DNA from: Adiantum capillus-veneris
Lineage: Eukaryota > Streptophyta > Polypodiopsida > Polypodiales > Pteridaceae
Assembly (NCBI GenBank): GCA_014529385.2
Contig: CM043963.1
Coordinates: 70,460,912 to 70,524,911, forward strand
Direction of reading: 5' to 3'
DNA length: 64,000 nt
In this document: positions 9,910 to 22,592 of the stretch, one piece after another
Layout of the letters: each line of letters begins with the position of its first letter
How positions within the stretch are numbered: the stretch's first letter is position 1
Translations under genes and position numbers: made by a program
The notes under the pieces: model-generated
Database searches by the model: none
Seen by the model: the letters and a program-made list of their open reading frames with translations, nothing else
What the model was told of the DNA's origin: nothing

Positions 9910-10104
9910 GTATTCGGACCAATCCTTCTGATCGGCCTTGACGTAGCTGCGGATGTAGTCTTCGATGCCTTGGTTGACTCTTTCAGTTTGACCATCGGTT
10001 TCGGGGTGGTAGGCGGAGGAGAAGCGGAGCTGGGTACCTAGTAGCTTGAAGAGCTCGCGCCAGAGGTCACTGAGGAAGCGGGTGTCGCGATCAGAAACTA
10101 TGGC

Positions 10105-11238
10105 TCAGGGTAGGCCATGGTATTTGAAGACTTTGGCGAAGAAGTGTTTGGCGACTTGGTAGGCAGTGACGGGGGGCTTTGCAGGTATGAAGTGGGCTTG
10201 TTTGGTGAAGTAGTCGACGACCACCATGATGGTTGTGTGGCCGTGGGAGGGGGGGAGGTCGGTGATGAAGTCCATACTTACCATGTCCCAAGGACGTGAG
10301 GGTGTTGGCATGGGGTGAAGGAGGCCTGCGGGTTTGACTCTTTGAGCTTTGACCAGTTGACATGTTGGGCAGGTGCGCACGTAGTCGATGACGTCGTCCT
10401 TCATTTTGGGCCAGAAGTAGTGTTGATGTAGTTTGTCATAAGATCTTTTATGGCCACCATGTCCAGCTAGCTTGCAGTCATGAGCTTCCCACATGAGGTC
10501 TTTCTTTAGATCTGGGTCATTGGGGATGTAGATTTTGTCATGCGCGTAGAAGAGGTTATCTTTTACTTCGAATAGACCCAGGGCAGCTTTGCCAGCGATG
10601 TGGTCGGCGAGCATTCGGAGGATAGCGGGGTCGGCTTTTTGAGAGTCGAGGATGTGTTGGCGTAGGGTGCTGGTTGCGGTGGAGATGGCTGTGAGGGTGG
10701 GACTGCGACTGAGGGCATCGGGCATGACATTTGTGGTACCAGGTTTGTGGATGATGTCAATGTCGTATTCTACTAGTGTATCTTGCCACTTGGCTTGCTT
10801 GGGGGTTATTTTGGGCTGTGTTTGGAAGTACTTGAGGGAGATGTTATCTGTGTAGACTTTTGTGTGCTTGTCTTGGACATAGTGTCGCCACTTTCGGAGG
10901 CAGTGGACGACAACGAGCATTTCCTTCTCATGTGTGGTCCATCTTGTCTCTACATCTGTGAATTTGTGGGATTCATATGCTATGGGTTGGTTCTCTTGCA
11001 TGAGGACACAACCAATGGCACCATCGGAGGCATCAGTGTGAACTTCAAATGGCTTAGTGAAGTCGGGTAGTCGGAGGACGGGGGCACCACACATGCCTAT
11101 CTTCAGGTTCCTCAAAAGCTGCTTCTTCTCTGGAGGTCCATTGAAAGGGTTTGTGGCCTTTGGTGATCTCTGTAAGTGGTGCAACAATCTTGCTGAAGTC
11201 GCGGATGAAGCGGCGTGTGTACTGACAGAAACCCACAA
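10105..11238 (-). pseudogene. Chromovirus RNase H and integrase N-terminal/core part
   Basis: A 377-codon open stretch. Near residues 65-170 it shows the gypsy RNase H domain (HTDASDGAIGCVLMQ, later VYTDNISLKYF). Near 275-320 lies the HHCC zinc-binding domain of integrase (GHGGHKRSYDKLHQHYFWP, then CPTCQLVK), and from about 345 the start of the DDE core (MVSMDFITDLPPS). RNase H removes RNA template; integrase inserts the cDNA. Confidence 0.9.
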
Positions 11239-12016
11239 ACTCTCGGACTTCTTTGATGGATGTCGGGGGAGCCCACTTGATGACTGCGTCGACTTTCTTG
11301 GGATCCACCATGATACCTTCTAACGTGACGATGGAACCGAGGAACTCGATTCTTTGGACAGCAAACTTACATTTTTCCAGCTTGGCATAAAGTTGGTGTT
11401 CACGGAGGCGTTGGAGTACTGCGGCGACATGCTTTTGGTGATCTTCTAAGGTTTTGTTGTAGATGAGGAGGTCATCAATGTAAGTGATGAGAAAATCATC
11501 AATCATGTCGCGGAAGCTGTCATGGATTACTCGGCAAAAAGTGCCAGGACCGCCGGTGAGACCGAAACCCAGGACAAGTCATTCCCAGGAGCTGTAGCGT
11601 GTGCGAAAGGCGGTCTTCGCGATGTCTTTAAGGGCAATGCAGACTTGGTGATAGCCTGAGCGGAGATCGATGCGAGTGAAGTACTTGGCATCCTATAGTC
11701 TGTCCAGGAGGTCTTCCATGAGGGAAACGGGGTATTTGTTTTTGATAGTGATTTTATTGGGGGCCCAATAATCCACGCACAGTCTCATTGAGCCATCTTT
11801 CTTCTTGACAAACAGGACTTGGACCCCAAAAGGAGAGCTGCTGTGCCGGATGAAGCCTTGATTCTCTAATTCCTGGAGTTGCTTCTTGAGCTCTTTTAGC
11901 TCCGTGTCATTCATGCGATAGGGGGCCTTGGTCGGGGGTGTACTCCCTGGGATGAGATCAATTTCGTGTTGAATTTGACAGGGAGGGGGTAGACCGGGGA
12001 GAAGTTCTGGGGGCAT
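11054..12016 (-). pseudogene. Chromovirus reverse transcriptase region
   Basis: Two open stretches (11693-12016 and 11054-11506) carry gypsy RT motifs: the N-terminal [20 protein letters not shown], the [20 protein letters not shown] block, the catalytic YIDDLLIY box and the thumb region (EFLGSIVTLEGIMVDPKKV). RT copies the element RNA into DNA. The domain is broken; several breaks in all across pol. Confidence 0.85.
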
Positions 12017-12795
12017 GACATCTTTGTACTTCTAGAGAAGGGGGGGGTAAGTGAGGGATCACCAACTTTGGCATGTTCGAGGGTGATGGAGTTGAGTCTT
12101 GGTGTGGGCCGTTCCGTTGCTTGCATGATGCATAGGTGAACCTGCGCTCCTTTCTTGAGAGCCCTCTCGGCTTGCTTTGCACTCATGAGATTGAGTTTGG
12201 GGGAAGATGTCTCTGGGACTTTTTGTTTACCTTTCATCGCTGCCAATTGAGCGGGGTCATTGCGGTTGATGGGGGGGGGGGGGGGGGGGGGTTTGGTTTG
12301 AAGATGAGCCTGACGTGTGAATGCTTGCTTTGTTGTGAGTCTAGCGCCTTGTACTGTAACTACTTGGCCTTGATTATTCAGAAGCAATTGATCCACCTTC
12401 ATGCCTAGGAGTGCAATGAGATACTTGTCGTTGAAGGATAGACCAATAATTGCCTCGAAGTCATCCATTGGTACTACTATGAAGTCAAGTCGGCATGTGA
12501 ATTCACCCATTGCAATCCTGACTTGACGGGCTGCCTTGACATTGCTATCATTGCCTTGGGCAAACTTGATAGTAGTTTCATTTACGTTGTTGAGACGTAG
12601 GCCCAGGCGAGCGGCGCACTGCGGTGATAGAAAATTTTGTGTAGCGCCTGAGTCTACCATGATCCATTGCTGTTGTGATCCAATTGTTGCCTGGACATAT
12701 AAATTATGAATATCCGTGATAGCTACTGCCATGCATTGAGCGTGGAGGGATACTGCTCCAATACGGGGTTGTTGGTCAGAAACAGGGTTCTCCAT
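11911..12795 (-). pseudogene. Chromovirus aspartic protease region
   Basis: The 294-residue stretch holds the retropepsin active-site motif WIMVDSGATQNFLS near residues 38-51 and a later DFIVVPMDDFEAIIGLSF segment, as in gypsy proteases that cleave the polyprotein. A proline-rich linker encoded by a C-run on the minus strand (12271-12291) follows and leads towards RT. Confidence 0.85.
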
Positions 12796-12900
12796 TTCTT
12801 CGATTCTTATTTGGGGGTCGGAGGGTGGTTCTTCTATTTGGAGGGTGTTGACCCTGCTAGATGATGATGATGCTTGATTGCGCTTGCGGACACATGCGTA

Positions 12901-13713
12901 CTAGGGGCCATGAGCAATTCTGCAATCACTGCACCAGGTGCGATCGGGGTGCGGGTTGTTATTATTGCCGTTGTAAGTATTGGGGACCCAAGTGGTGGAC
13001 GTGGGGCTGTAAGAATTGCTAGCAAAAGAGCTGCGTGGGACTAAGGCGCCATTTCCGCGGCCTAATCCAGGGTTGAAATTGGGTGGTGGTGTGCGGGGGT
13101 CATTGCTTCTGTTATTGGGTATAAATCCGCGGCCTCGCGCGGTGGGTGGGTTATACCACTTGTTGGAGGTAGTGGGGGCAAAATTGTTGGAGCGAGGGTT
13201 ATTTGGAGGAAAATCTGGTGTTGAGTTTGTGTCGCGTAGCTTTTCGGCCATATTGGCGGCCACTTCCCAGGTGGTGGGGTTCTGCTTTTCTACTTCTCGA
13301 CGAGCCCAGGGCTTAAGGCCGTACAGGAAACCATGTAGTCGGTTTGCTATGTGCATCAGTGGGAGTTGAAGCATTAGTCGACGATATTTGACAATGTAAT
13401 CTGATATGTTGCCGTCTTGGCGCAGTTCGCGCCACGAGTCTCTGACTTTGTTGCCTTCATTATCTGGGACAAAATAGTTGATCATGTCCCTTTGTAAGTC
13501 TTCCCATTCCTCCCAGTTCTTTGATGGCTGTTTGGTGAGGAACCATACATAGGCATCGTCGGCCAGGAAGGTTTTGGCCACTTGCACCCATCTGCATCTG
13601 CCTATGTTGTTCCACTGCATGTAGTCTTCTACCTCTTTGAACCACTTGTTGAGTTCCAGTGAGTTGCGATGGCCTTTGTACTTCTCTGGGGGAATGGGTT
13701 TGAATTTTCCCAA
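12901..13713 (-). pseudogene. Chromovirus gag
   Basis: A 270-codon stretch with the retrotransposon gag domain (KTFLADDAYVWFLTKQPSKNWEEWEDLQRD and later KYRRLMLQLP). A glycine/asparagine/proline-rich tail follows, ending in a cysteine-containing segment (WCSDCRIAHGP). Gag forms the particle shell. More N-terminal coding-like sequence (charged, DQDPMEKRLEARLMASLEHQ) lies upstream at about 13837-14100 on the same strand. Confidence 0.85.
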
Positions 13714-14109
13714 TCTGTTTTCATCTTCTATATTTCTCTCAAGGCTGTAGTAGCGTCCTTCACTTTGGTCATCCTGATAGTCTTCGTCTTCGTTGACTGT
13801 TCCTAGTCTTCCGGGCCGCGGTCGTCTTTGTGTGTTTCATCGCGTGTTGACATTACTTGTGCCTGGGCGGTCTTCGTGTCGCTGGCCTAGTTGTGCTTGA
13901 ATCAGGTCGCCCAGGTTAGTAGACATCAAGTTCATCTGGTGTTCCAAGGAAGCCATGAGGCGTGCCTCCAGTCTCTTTTCCATTGGGTCTTGGTCATCTT
14001 GTCGTAGCTTCGTTTCTTTCTTCTTCTTGCGGTCTCTATTCAGGTCAGGTTCGGTCCTGTATCCTTCGTCCTTGTTCGGTCCTGTATCCTTCGTCATGTT
14101 CTTGATTTC

Positions 14110-14540
14110 CAGCCATTGTGGTACTCTTGTGGCCGAAGCCGAGAAAAACTCAAAAATATCAAAAGACTGACAAACTGCGAAAAAATGCGCTTGAAAACGT
14201 CGAAAAACGATGAGACAGCGCAAAACGTAGTCCAAAACGACGAAAACCGAAAAAAACGGGTCAAAAACAATGAACAACGATGAAAACCGGTCCCAAACGG
14301 TGTAAGACGGGGCAAAACGAGGCAGAACGTTGAAAAATGATGAAGAACGTGGAGAAACGCGTCAAAACGGTGCAAAACGGCAAGGAACGCGGGTAAAACA
14401 GGGCAAAACGTCGAAAAATGGTGGGGAACGTGGAGAAAACGCAAGGAACGTGGGGAAAACGGGGCAAAACGGGCCAAGAACGCAAGGAATGCGGTGAAAA
14501 CAGGGCAAAACGGGCCGAAAACGTGGTGACAACCACGGGC
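14110..14540. repeat. AAAACG-unit repetitive leader of the chromovirus
   Basis: The stretch is dominated by diverged short units such as GGCAAAACG, GAAAAACG and GGTCAAAACG in tandem. It lies between the primer site and gag, so it is the 5' leader. Frames through it translate to low-complexity phenylalanine/proline/leucine strings on the minus strand, which I regard as spurious. Confidence 0.7.
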
Positions 14541-14578
14541 CACGGGCCGACGTCGGGTCGGCGGGTGCTCGAGCCGAA

Positions 14579-14590
14579 GCTCTGATACCA
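14579..14590 (-). other. Chromovirus primer-binding site, initiator tRNA-Met
   Basis: The minus strand reads TGGTATCAGAGC, two bases inside the 5' LTR. It fixes the direction of the element as minus. Between it and gag, 14110-14540 is a repetitive leader made of AAAACG-type units. Confidence 0.85.
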
Positions 14591-14592
14591 AG

Positions 14593-14844
14593 TGTGATGC
14601 CCTCATTCGGGACGTCGGGGAAACGGGACCGCGCCGGCTCACCTGCGTTGCAAACGGGACCTGCAGGCAAGCAAATGCATACACAAGAACGCAACTTGAA
14701 AACGAGACGCAAGAGGGACACGAGATTGAGGGACGCAAACGAATGATCACTATTGAAAGAAAAGTGCCGAATACAAGGGACGCGACGAATCGCATGAAAA
14801 CGGGGCTCGCAAGTTGGGGGAAGTGGCACATGCTTCCCTTATAG
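14593..14844 (-). repeat. Chromovirus 5' LTR, partial
   Basis: About 252 bp nearly identical to 8778-9030. The match stops at about 14844, where unrelated sequence begins, so the outer part of this LTR is missing. Confidence 0.85.
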
Positions 14845-16349
14845 TAGATAGCTGGAAGTTAGATTTTTAACTAGATGTATAGCGTTACTAAATGGAGCAT
14901 GTTGCATGACTCAGAACAAGAGCATTGAAAAAAGTGATGAAAAAATTGGGTCGTTCCTATTGGCTCAGCGTCATGTCAATACATCAAAACTTCACAAATT
15001 TGATGCTATGTGGAAGCAATTATCAACAAAAATCCCACAAACATAGAGGAGGCCAATTCGAGCTCGCCACAGGATGAGCGCTATTAGTCAACTCACCAAG
15101 ACCACTTCACCAGTTGAGGTTGTGTGCTCTGATAGCGACCCCCAAGCTATAAAAACAAGGTGAAGAATCACGATGGCCTGCTAAGGAAATGTAATGCAAA
15201 AGTAGGTGAGGGTTGTTTGTAGATTTATTTTTTTTTAACATCAAACAATTTGAAAGGTTGTAGAGGGGAAAAGAAGAAATTATGTACCAAAATTTAGGTG
15301 CAGTGCAAGTTCGATCTCCACTGTCGGATCACCACGTAAACTAGGGGGAACCGAGAGTAAACTAGAGTAGTGTACTCTTGCCATTCCAACATGGACATGT
15401 GACATGCGATAGCCGATGGAAGGCTTTCGCATCCAGGACCACTTCTATGGGACATGAGGACGGTGAACTAGGGGTAAACAAGGGACATCATTTTTTGCCC
15501 CTTTGGAGAATGGGACATGATCTGGGGCCGTTGATCCCTGATGGGACAACCCTTGTGTGCAAGGGGATCGATCCGTGTAACATACTATCATGCAAGGCTG
15601 GCACCCATCTAGATCATAAAGATGAGTGTGACATTGAACAGAGGACTTCCAAGTATGCACCTATATAGGAGCTCAACATACCTTCATCCAGTATCACAAG
15701 CATTAAAATACAACAACATGCTTCATTTCTTGCCCCATGGATTAAAAAGGAAAATCTTCGATTAAAATTTGTATATATATTTACATGCTGATTATTCCTT
15801 ATTTATTGAAGTGTGCTAGTGTGCTATCACAATCCAATTATGCTTACTATCCAATAGCACAAGAGCTGAGTTTGTCAAACAAGCAGATATATGGTACAAC
15901 CTTGTTGCTATAAACCCATTTCAAATATCAATTTCAACACTACAAACGTTTGTTTGGTGGTTCAAAGCAAAGCTTTTGCATGTTACTGGTTTGGAAAAAT
16001 TCCAATAGTTACGGCATCCCCTAGCTTCCCATATACACAATGCCTGATAATCTTGCAAACATCGTTAATAGGACTGCAGTTCTCTTGGAAAACTATTGAT
16101 ATGGTAATACTGAAGAGTACCAAAACCTTGCTAATTTTTAGAACAGCCTTATCTGAAAATTAGGTCCTCTAATCACAATTAGAGGGTTGATGAATCAGTT
16201 GTAAATTCGTATTTACCTGTTGGGTGATTCTTTTAATCGACTTCATGCAAACACTAAGGTCATCAGTAAACCAAAGAGGCGACAACTGGTGAGGTTGATG
16301 TGGATGTAAAGGTTGAGCCAGAGAAGAATCATGAGGCCCAATGAAGAAA
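14845..16349. other. No gene seen
   Basis: AT-rich sequence between the chromovirus and the kinase pseudogene. Open frames here are short and lack recognisable motifs or biased composition. No repeat longer than a few tens of bases was noticed. Confidence 0.5.
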
Positions 16350-19059
16350 GGGTATTGTGACCTCACTACTGGCAAACCTATGCATTTCAAAGGCCTTGGC
16401 CGAGAACTGCAAAGAGACAGAAGCTTCGCTAGCAGGGGACGGAATTAGTGGCGGTGGTGGTAGGGATACATCCACAAGACCCTATAGAATCTGCACCACA
16501 CAGCTCATGGCAGGCTGCACGGTGGGATCCTCTTGCAAGCACCAAAATGTCACCATCAAGGCTCGTTTTGCTGAGCGATCCTTTTCCTCTACTACGGCCT
16601 CATCCAATATTTCCTTTGCCCTACCCTCGCCTCTCGATGTCAGCTTATAGAGTGCCCATTCTGGCATATATCCCCATCTTGACTCCGACGTACCCTCAAA
16701 ATTTCACCGCCCCGATAGCAACTCCAACAATGTAACTCCATAGATGTATACACCTACCTTTTCTATTGTATGACCCACCGTTCTTAGCCACGCTGGTGCC
16801 ATATAACCTCTTGTGCCCCGCGCAATCGTCTCCACAACATCCTGTTGTGCCGACTCATAAGCTCTACCAACCCAAATCCGACAGCTTTGCAACTCCATCA
16901 TCATCCACAAGAATTTTCTCAGGTTTTATGTCACAATGTACGATGCAATCAAAACTACCCTCATGAATGTAAGCTAAGCCCCTTGCCACACCTATAGCAA
17001 TGGCAAGCCTCTCTGCCCAAGAGAGTTTTGGATACTTTGAACCCTCTTTAGGAAACAAAAGCGCATCTAGAGACCCTCTGCCAATGTGCTCATACACGAG
17101 AAGCCTTTGGTGCCTCTCCAAGAAAAACCCCCTGAGCCTCACCAAATTCAAGTGCCTAACCATCCCAATGGTGGCCACCTCCACATGGAACTCTTTCTTG
17201 CCCTAGCGAATGCCTTCCAATTGTTTTACTGCGATTTTGGTCCCATCAGCAAGGATTCCTTCATAGACCAACCCGAATGACCCACCTCCCATCCTGAGTG
17301 TGAAGTTCTCTATTGCATTCGTGAGTTCCCTGTAGGAATACCTCGGTGGTAGCCCCGGTAACGCTTCCAGCAAAAATTCTTCCTCTTTTGCATGAGCCAC
17401 TTTCATTTTGTGCCTTACAAACCACCACAAACCTATGTAGAATACAATCACCACAACTTGAACGCATACACCCAATACAAGGACTAAAACAAGGAGAATC
17501 TTCTCAAACTGCATTAAGTTATATAAAATGAAACTGCTAGCAAGTCACATAAGAAGCTACATAGCAAGTAGCTTTTATTATACCTTCATAAGGTTTGAAC
17601 TTACTTACGGATTATAGGAGAGATTAAAACACACATGCACAATGAATGTACCAAATTCAAACACTACCACCCATTATCCATAACAGCCATATAAAGGCTC
17701 CTCAACCACCTTAGTAACACAAGAACGTGACACGATCATTTACTTTTACTATGTGAAAATGTAGATACCTGAGCAGTTCAGCAACATGGAGATGTCCAAA
17801 ACATTTATAGAGATGATCTTTCCACCCAAAAAAAAAACTATCCCTCTAGATTACCATAGAAGAACCCCAAACAAGAGTTGTTCCTGGTACATAAAGCGTT
17901 CATTCATCTAGAGATAAGCCACTAACTATATTTGAGGAAATTTCTATCGTAAAGTAGGAAGCTGACGTAATTTTCACAAAATCATTATTGTGCTTGTTGT
18001 TGCAAACAAGGCCTCTTGGCGGCACACATCCGTTGAGAGTTGCGAGAAGTTTGAATGTGGGTGCGCATGTGCAACCTTGCCCCGGGATACAGAGCCCATA
18101 TGACCCACAATCGTTTAGAAGAGCACAAGCCTCTTCAATCACTTGCATTTGAAAAACCCATTGTGAGCTAGAATTGTCATTTTGAAATAGCCTCATGTTC
18201 CCATCTAAGCCAAGAAGAAATCTCTACAATATGAAGGCCCCCCCACCACCACCGTTGTTGGTATTCCCTGTGCTTCCCAAGATGTTACCATCTATGTCAA
18301 ATATGGATATGCTAGCATTAGCAATCTCTGCATAAGCAAGCTCTATGTTGTTGCTTGATGTCCTTAGCTCCCAGTAAGGCTAAGAACTCTCATAATTAAT
18401 GAGTGACAAGCTTGTGCCTCCCTATAGAGGGAAACCCATTCCTTGCAGAATTCAACAATCTTTTCCCGATAGGCAGCTTTTGAGTGGAGAGTAGGGTATC
18501 TGAGGGGTGATCAAAGGATTGCCAAACAACATCATTTGAGGAGTCGAGCAAGACAAAGTTGCCATTATTTCTGAGTTCCATGGTTTGAACATGTTCTATA
18601 GTGGTGGAGGTGTGCCGGACAAGAAAATCGGAGCCATTTGGGCCACCGACAGAGATGACGAGATGTGGAGATGCCGCCAAGGTTATCGTACTGGTCGGGG
18701 TTGTCTCTGTAGGTATACTAGACAAGGGTAGAGCTTACCAAGTGGATGATCCCGAGGCTATGGGCGTTTGATTAGCCGGGCAGGTTTCAAAATTTAAGCT
18801 AGAAGGTAGCATTTGGGGAGACGAGGATGTTGATGAGGGAAGTCTATAGCCAGTAGTCAGAGCTTGCAATTGTGAAGTTGGAGTTGATGACCTGGGCACT
18901 GGATGTGAGGTTGGAAGCAGCATCGCCCACCACGGCATAAGATATTATCCCATGAGGCATTGAATGTGCAGCATGCGATGTCACAAAAAACAAGCCACGC
19001 CTCTTGTAGCTGTGTGTAGCATACGCCGTGAAAGATGCTGCACATGAGCATACCAGCAC
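16350..19059 (-). pseudogene. G-type lectin S-receptor-like Ser/Thr kinase pseudogene (SD2-5-like)
   Basis: The only host gene recognised. In minus-strand order it has an N-terminal secreted-type region (about 18735-19000) and a B-lectin segment with VWQSFDHPSDTLL (18396-18725). Next come a cysteine-rich EGF/PAN-type region (ACALLNDCGSYGLCIPGQGCTC, 17900-18196; then CTRNNSCLGFFYGN near 17845-17890) and a transmembrane helix (ILLVLVLVLGVCVQVVVIVF). The kinase domain (17400-16450) follows, with the Gly loop GGGSFGLVYEG, the lysine motif IAVKQ, catalytic HCDIKPEKIL, DLG in place of DFG, and GTRGYMAPAW. Intact relatives are plasma-membrane receptors. It is dead: in-frame stops interrupt the lectin part (18735) and the kinase domain (17203, 16704, 16482), and the frame shifts near 16870 and between the lectin and EGF parts. 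The C-terminal tail (LVDVSLPPPP) is still readable to about 16350. Confidence 0.85.
17509..17768 (-). other. Putative GT-AG intron in the receptor-kinase pseudogene
   Basis: On the minus strand the donor is CTCAG|GTATCTAC at 17768 and the acceptor TTAATGCAG|TTTGAG ends at 17509, giving a 260-bp AT-rich intron. It sits between the PAN-like region and the transmembrane helix. Its presence shows the pseudogene arose from genomic DNA and not from a retrocopied mRNA. Splice sites are judged by eye only. Confidence 0.5.
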
Positions 19060-22000
19060 GCGAAAAAGATCACCTCACCCTCCTTCATAAAAGCAGCACC
19101 TGCCTTCACCGACATGTTGCAGAGGAAGCATGCCTGCGTCGGCCTGGCCCAAAAGGGACTTGAAATTAGAAAAACCCTAAGTTTAATGCCTCTACATACA
19201 CGTGGCACTCATCCTCACCATGCAAATCGACAGCTCCAAATTTGCACGCTTTCTCCACCAGCCCCCTATGGCCTTTGCAGGCCAAAAACAAGTCAGTCGA
19301 TTGGCATAGGGTAAACGCACCATATTAAGGACACCAAGAATAAAATCCAGAGATCTTGTTGTGCGATTCAAATTTTGGAGCGCAGGATGATGCAATCGAG
19401 AGCTGATTTGAAGCGCTATTAGCAGCAATTCTCGTTAGTGGTCGCGGTGCACCCATTGCATAGCTATGGCAGCTTTTCAAAAATGTTGTGTAAAAGTTTT
19501 GTAGACTAATAGGCAGGGACGAACTTGAGCCAAAAGAAGTTCAGCTGCACATGAGGGCTAAACCATGGCGCTCTCTAATCAGCTAAAGGTACATCAGCCT
19601 AACCGTTCCACTACTCAAACAACGATGCTCGTTAGCTGGAACTTTACTATACTAGATGTTTAGCCCTCTTTAGGGGCATGTCCACTTATGGGGCCCATGC
19701 TCAGGACTTTTTATGAAATGGAATTGGAGCCAATCGATTGAAATGGAGCCCATGCTCTTAAATGAAAGAACTTTTTTTTATGAAATCGATTGGCATGCTC
19801 TTAAATGAAAGGACGAAAAGATTGTGTGTGACCCAATTTTCAAGGGTCCTCTTTAAAGAAAGAGGTACACAAATGTCAACATCTTTTACAAAAACCGAAA
19901 AAAAAAAAAACAAGGAGATTGTACATGTGTCCTCCATCCGATCTACTTGCATCCACGGTCCACAATTTGCACCAAAAATCCACCCATCCCACTATGGCCT
20001 TCTGCAGGCCAAAAATAAATGAACACATCCTTCACCTCCTACATTCGCTAGTGGGCTTGCCAGGTGCTCCACGCTCTTTGTCCCTAGTCTGTCACCTGCA
20101 TCGCTACCTTTGTGTCACCTCAACCTTTTGCCCTGGCTCGCCTCCATGCCAACACATTGCAAGATTCCACTTTAAAAAAATATTCTCAAATCCTGGGCAC
20201 ATGCTTGCAATACACTACATTATCTAAGCATAGAGTGAGTTAGTTCCCACACCTAGCGATATACAAGTTGTTTGAAGATAACTTGGTTTTCAACCTCCAA
20301 AAAGGCAAAGTACAATAAATGATGTGTGTGTGTGTGTATAGATGTGCATGATCTTTCTTATGAGTAGGCTACTGTAATGAGTAACATTATCTTAATACTC
20401 ACATAGATAGCTTTTTAAAGAAACCATGCTTTTAATATTCACATAGATGACTTTATGAAGAAACCACGATCTTAATATTGACATAGAGCACCAAATAACC
20501 ACAAGCTTCAAAAATGGAAGGGAGGTAGAAGAAATGATATTCACATTTGTAAGGTTCTTAGGTCAAGATTGCAAAATGTTTCACCAAACGTTGCTCTTTC
20601 TCTATAGTGTTACTCTTTTTGCATATACACAGACAACAAAAAAAGAAGGTCACGGTCGAATCTAAATAACTATCTCATTGCATCTATTGATTACTAGTCG
20701 CATTTATGCATGTTCTGTACTACAAGTGAATAGACAAACCGCACACGCGATCATCATGACGAGTGGGTAGGCGGAGGGGCTACTATTTTCATGGAACGAT
20801 GGACACTACTTTCCATTATCAAGGGGACTCTTAGTGTGAGGAGTTGTGTTTGGCTTTCAGTGTTGAAAGAGAGAAATTTAGAAGGCCTCAAAAGAAGCTT
20901 AAACTTACGTTTTTAATGATCTAGGTCAATGTTTAATATTTTTTGCATGTTGCTTAGCTTGTATGCTTTTCATTACAAAATGAACATATTAATCAAATGT
21001 GAGATCAATAAAGTATTTATATAACAAATTATTATTCGAATTGAATAACTCAAACCATATAGCTTGTCAAGATTTTCCACTTGCATCACCCCATAGCAAC
21101 TATGTCCTTGCTCCTTTCAAGTATGATTCTTCACAATCATGAGTTCCATCTTTGTGTCTCTTCTTGCATGAAAATGTGAGCAACATAGATCTAAAGGCAA
21201 GGCACTGGCCATAGAAGAACTAGAAGATTTTCACATATAATATGCAACATTACATTAATGTAGGGGCCTTAAACTCTCAAATGCTAGCCTTCTCAACTTC
21301 CCATTTTTCCATTTTTGAGAGAAGAGCAAACTAAACTGGAGGAATTCGATAGAAACACTCGTATATTCTCATGCCTAAAATCCCAAAATCTACTTAATAT
21401 TAGGTGTACATGTATCCATAAGCATTGATAAGTTACCTATTCTTATAGGTTTTTTACTCGTGGCCTAGGTCGTACACATAATCTACATCTACATCCATCT
21501 AGCTTAAATCACACCACTTACTCTTAGATTTATATTGGATAGTTTTACTTCTTAATTTTCATTGTAGGAGCACTAGATTATCTTCTAGTTGGCCTTTTGA
21601 TATAGGGTGCGATTGTCCACTAGAGGCCCCAATATAAGGGTCACTTCTCCCTTTGTAATTTGGTTACACATTAGTAGAGAAAGTCTACTTTAATTGGCCA
21701 TGTACCCTTTTCCCAGTTTATAGGAGTAATAATCTTGTGTAAGGTGATAATACTTAATTATGGCATGACTACACAATGATTCTTGTCATGCTATCCTAGC
21801 TAGAGTAGCTACATGAACCATAATTGGTATCAAAGCAGGAGAATCGAGCATCCAATTGACATAATTGATCAATCAAAGGTGCATTTCTTACACTTAATCT
21901 ATGGTGCTACTTCATTTGTTGTAGACATGAAGTCAAGAGGGAGTGATCGAGCTCTACACCAAATTTGAGAGTAAAGGAACAACCACTAAAGCTTCAATAC

Positions 22001-22365
22001 ACCATCCAATATAAAGAAAATGGGTAATTTATTGTCTTTTGCCACTAATCTTGAGTAATTAGAACTTGGTGACCCTACTTAGGCTGTAAGTTGCAAGCCT
22101 TGCTAGTGTAATCAAGGTACATCAATGTGCAATTACCTATGGGTGAGTATTATTTCAACTTCAAATCAAGGAGAAAATCAAGGTAACACTCTTCAAATAT
22201 CATAGGCACGAGAAATCGGCACAACTAAATAACGTGCAAGGCATCGTGTAGAGTAGATGACCGAGCAAGGGCCATACAGTTGGCAATTTTTATGATTATG
22301 TGATTTTTCTCACTTCATATATGATTTCATATTGCAGGTCTCCAAAATGTTTCCAAAGTAAATTT
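19060..22365. other. No gene seen; small repeats
   Basis: No supported gene in about 3.3 kb. Noted: a diverged pair of segments (19230-19290 and 19955-20010) sharing CCACTATGGCC...TGCAGGCCAAAAA, a local repeat of CATGCTCTTAAATGAAAG (19751 and 19795), and a (TG)n tract near 20322-20338. The sequence is AT-rich. It could be old transposon debris, but I see no family signature. Confidence 0.5.
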
Positions 22366-22481
22366 TGTTGGGGATAAATTCTAGTAGGCTAACCGCTCAC
22401 TAACCCTAATCTCATTCGTTCTTATTGATAATATAGAGCAATAAGGAGCTCACACATAGTGTAAGAAGAAGCTCCGCCAAA

Positions 22482-22541
<60 letters not shown>

Positions 22542-22578
22542 GCCCTTGCATCCCTTCCATATTGTGCACTCATCAACA
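22366..22578 (+). repeat. C1 5' LTR
   Basis: Starts TGTTGGGGATAAA and ends CATCAACA. It contains a (CT)n tract at about 22482-22540. It matches the 3' LTR with substitutions and length differences. Confidence 0.85.
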
Positions 22579-22580
22579 AC

Positions 22581-22592
22581 TGGTATCAGAGC
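22581..22592 (+). other. C1 primer-binding site, initiator tRNA-Met
   Basis: TGGTATCAGAGC two bases after the LTR, the standard position in plant Copia elements. Confidence 0.9.

Larger units (their letters stand above)
8778..14844 (-). mobile_element. Ty3/gypsy chromovirus, minus strand, broken
   Basis: About 6.1 kb with, in minus-strand order: 5' LTR (partial, from 14844 down to 14593), primer site, gag, aspartic protease, RT, RNase H, integrase, chromodomain and 3' LTR (from about 9090 down to 8778). This is the gene order of Ty3/gypsy, and the C-terminal chromodomain places it among the chromoviruses. It is broken, with perhaps five or more breaks. The 5' LTR is shorter than the 3' LTR, so no target duplication can be checked. 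Confidence 0.9.

Noticed and set aside
9481-10041. 186-codon open frame on the + strand
   Set aside because: It lies antisense to the chromovirus integrase/chromodomain region, which has clear motifs on the minus strand.
14261-14829. Frames with long phenylalanine/leucine/proline-rich readings
   Set aside because: They come from the AAAACG-unit leader and the LTR of the chromovirus, not from a gene.
15378-15668. 96-codon + strand frame between the chromovirus and the kinase pseudogene
   Set aside because: No recognisable motif, no conserved neighbour and ordinary chance length.
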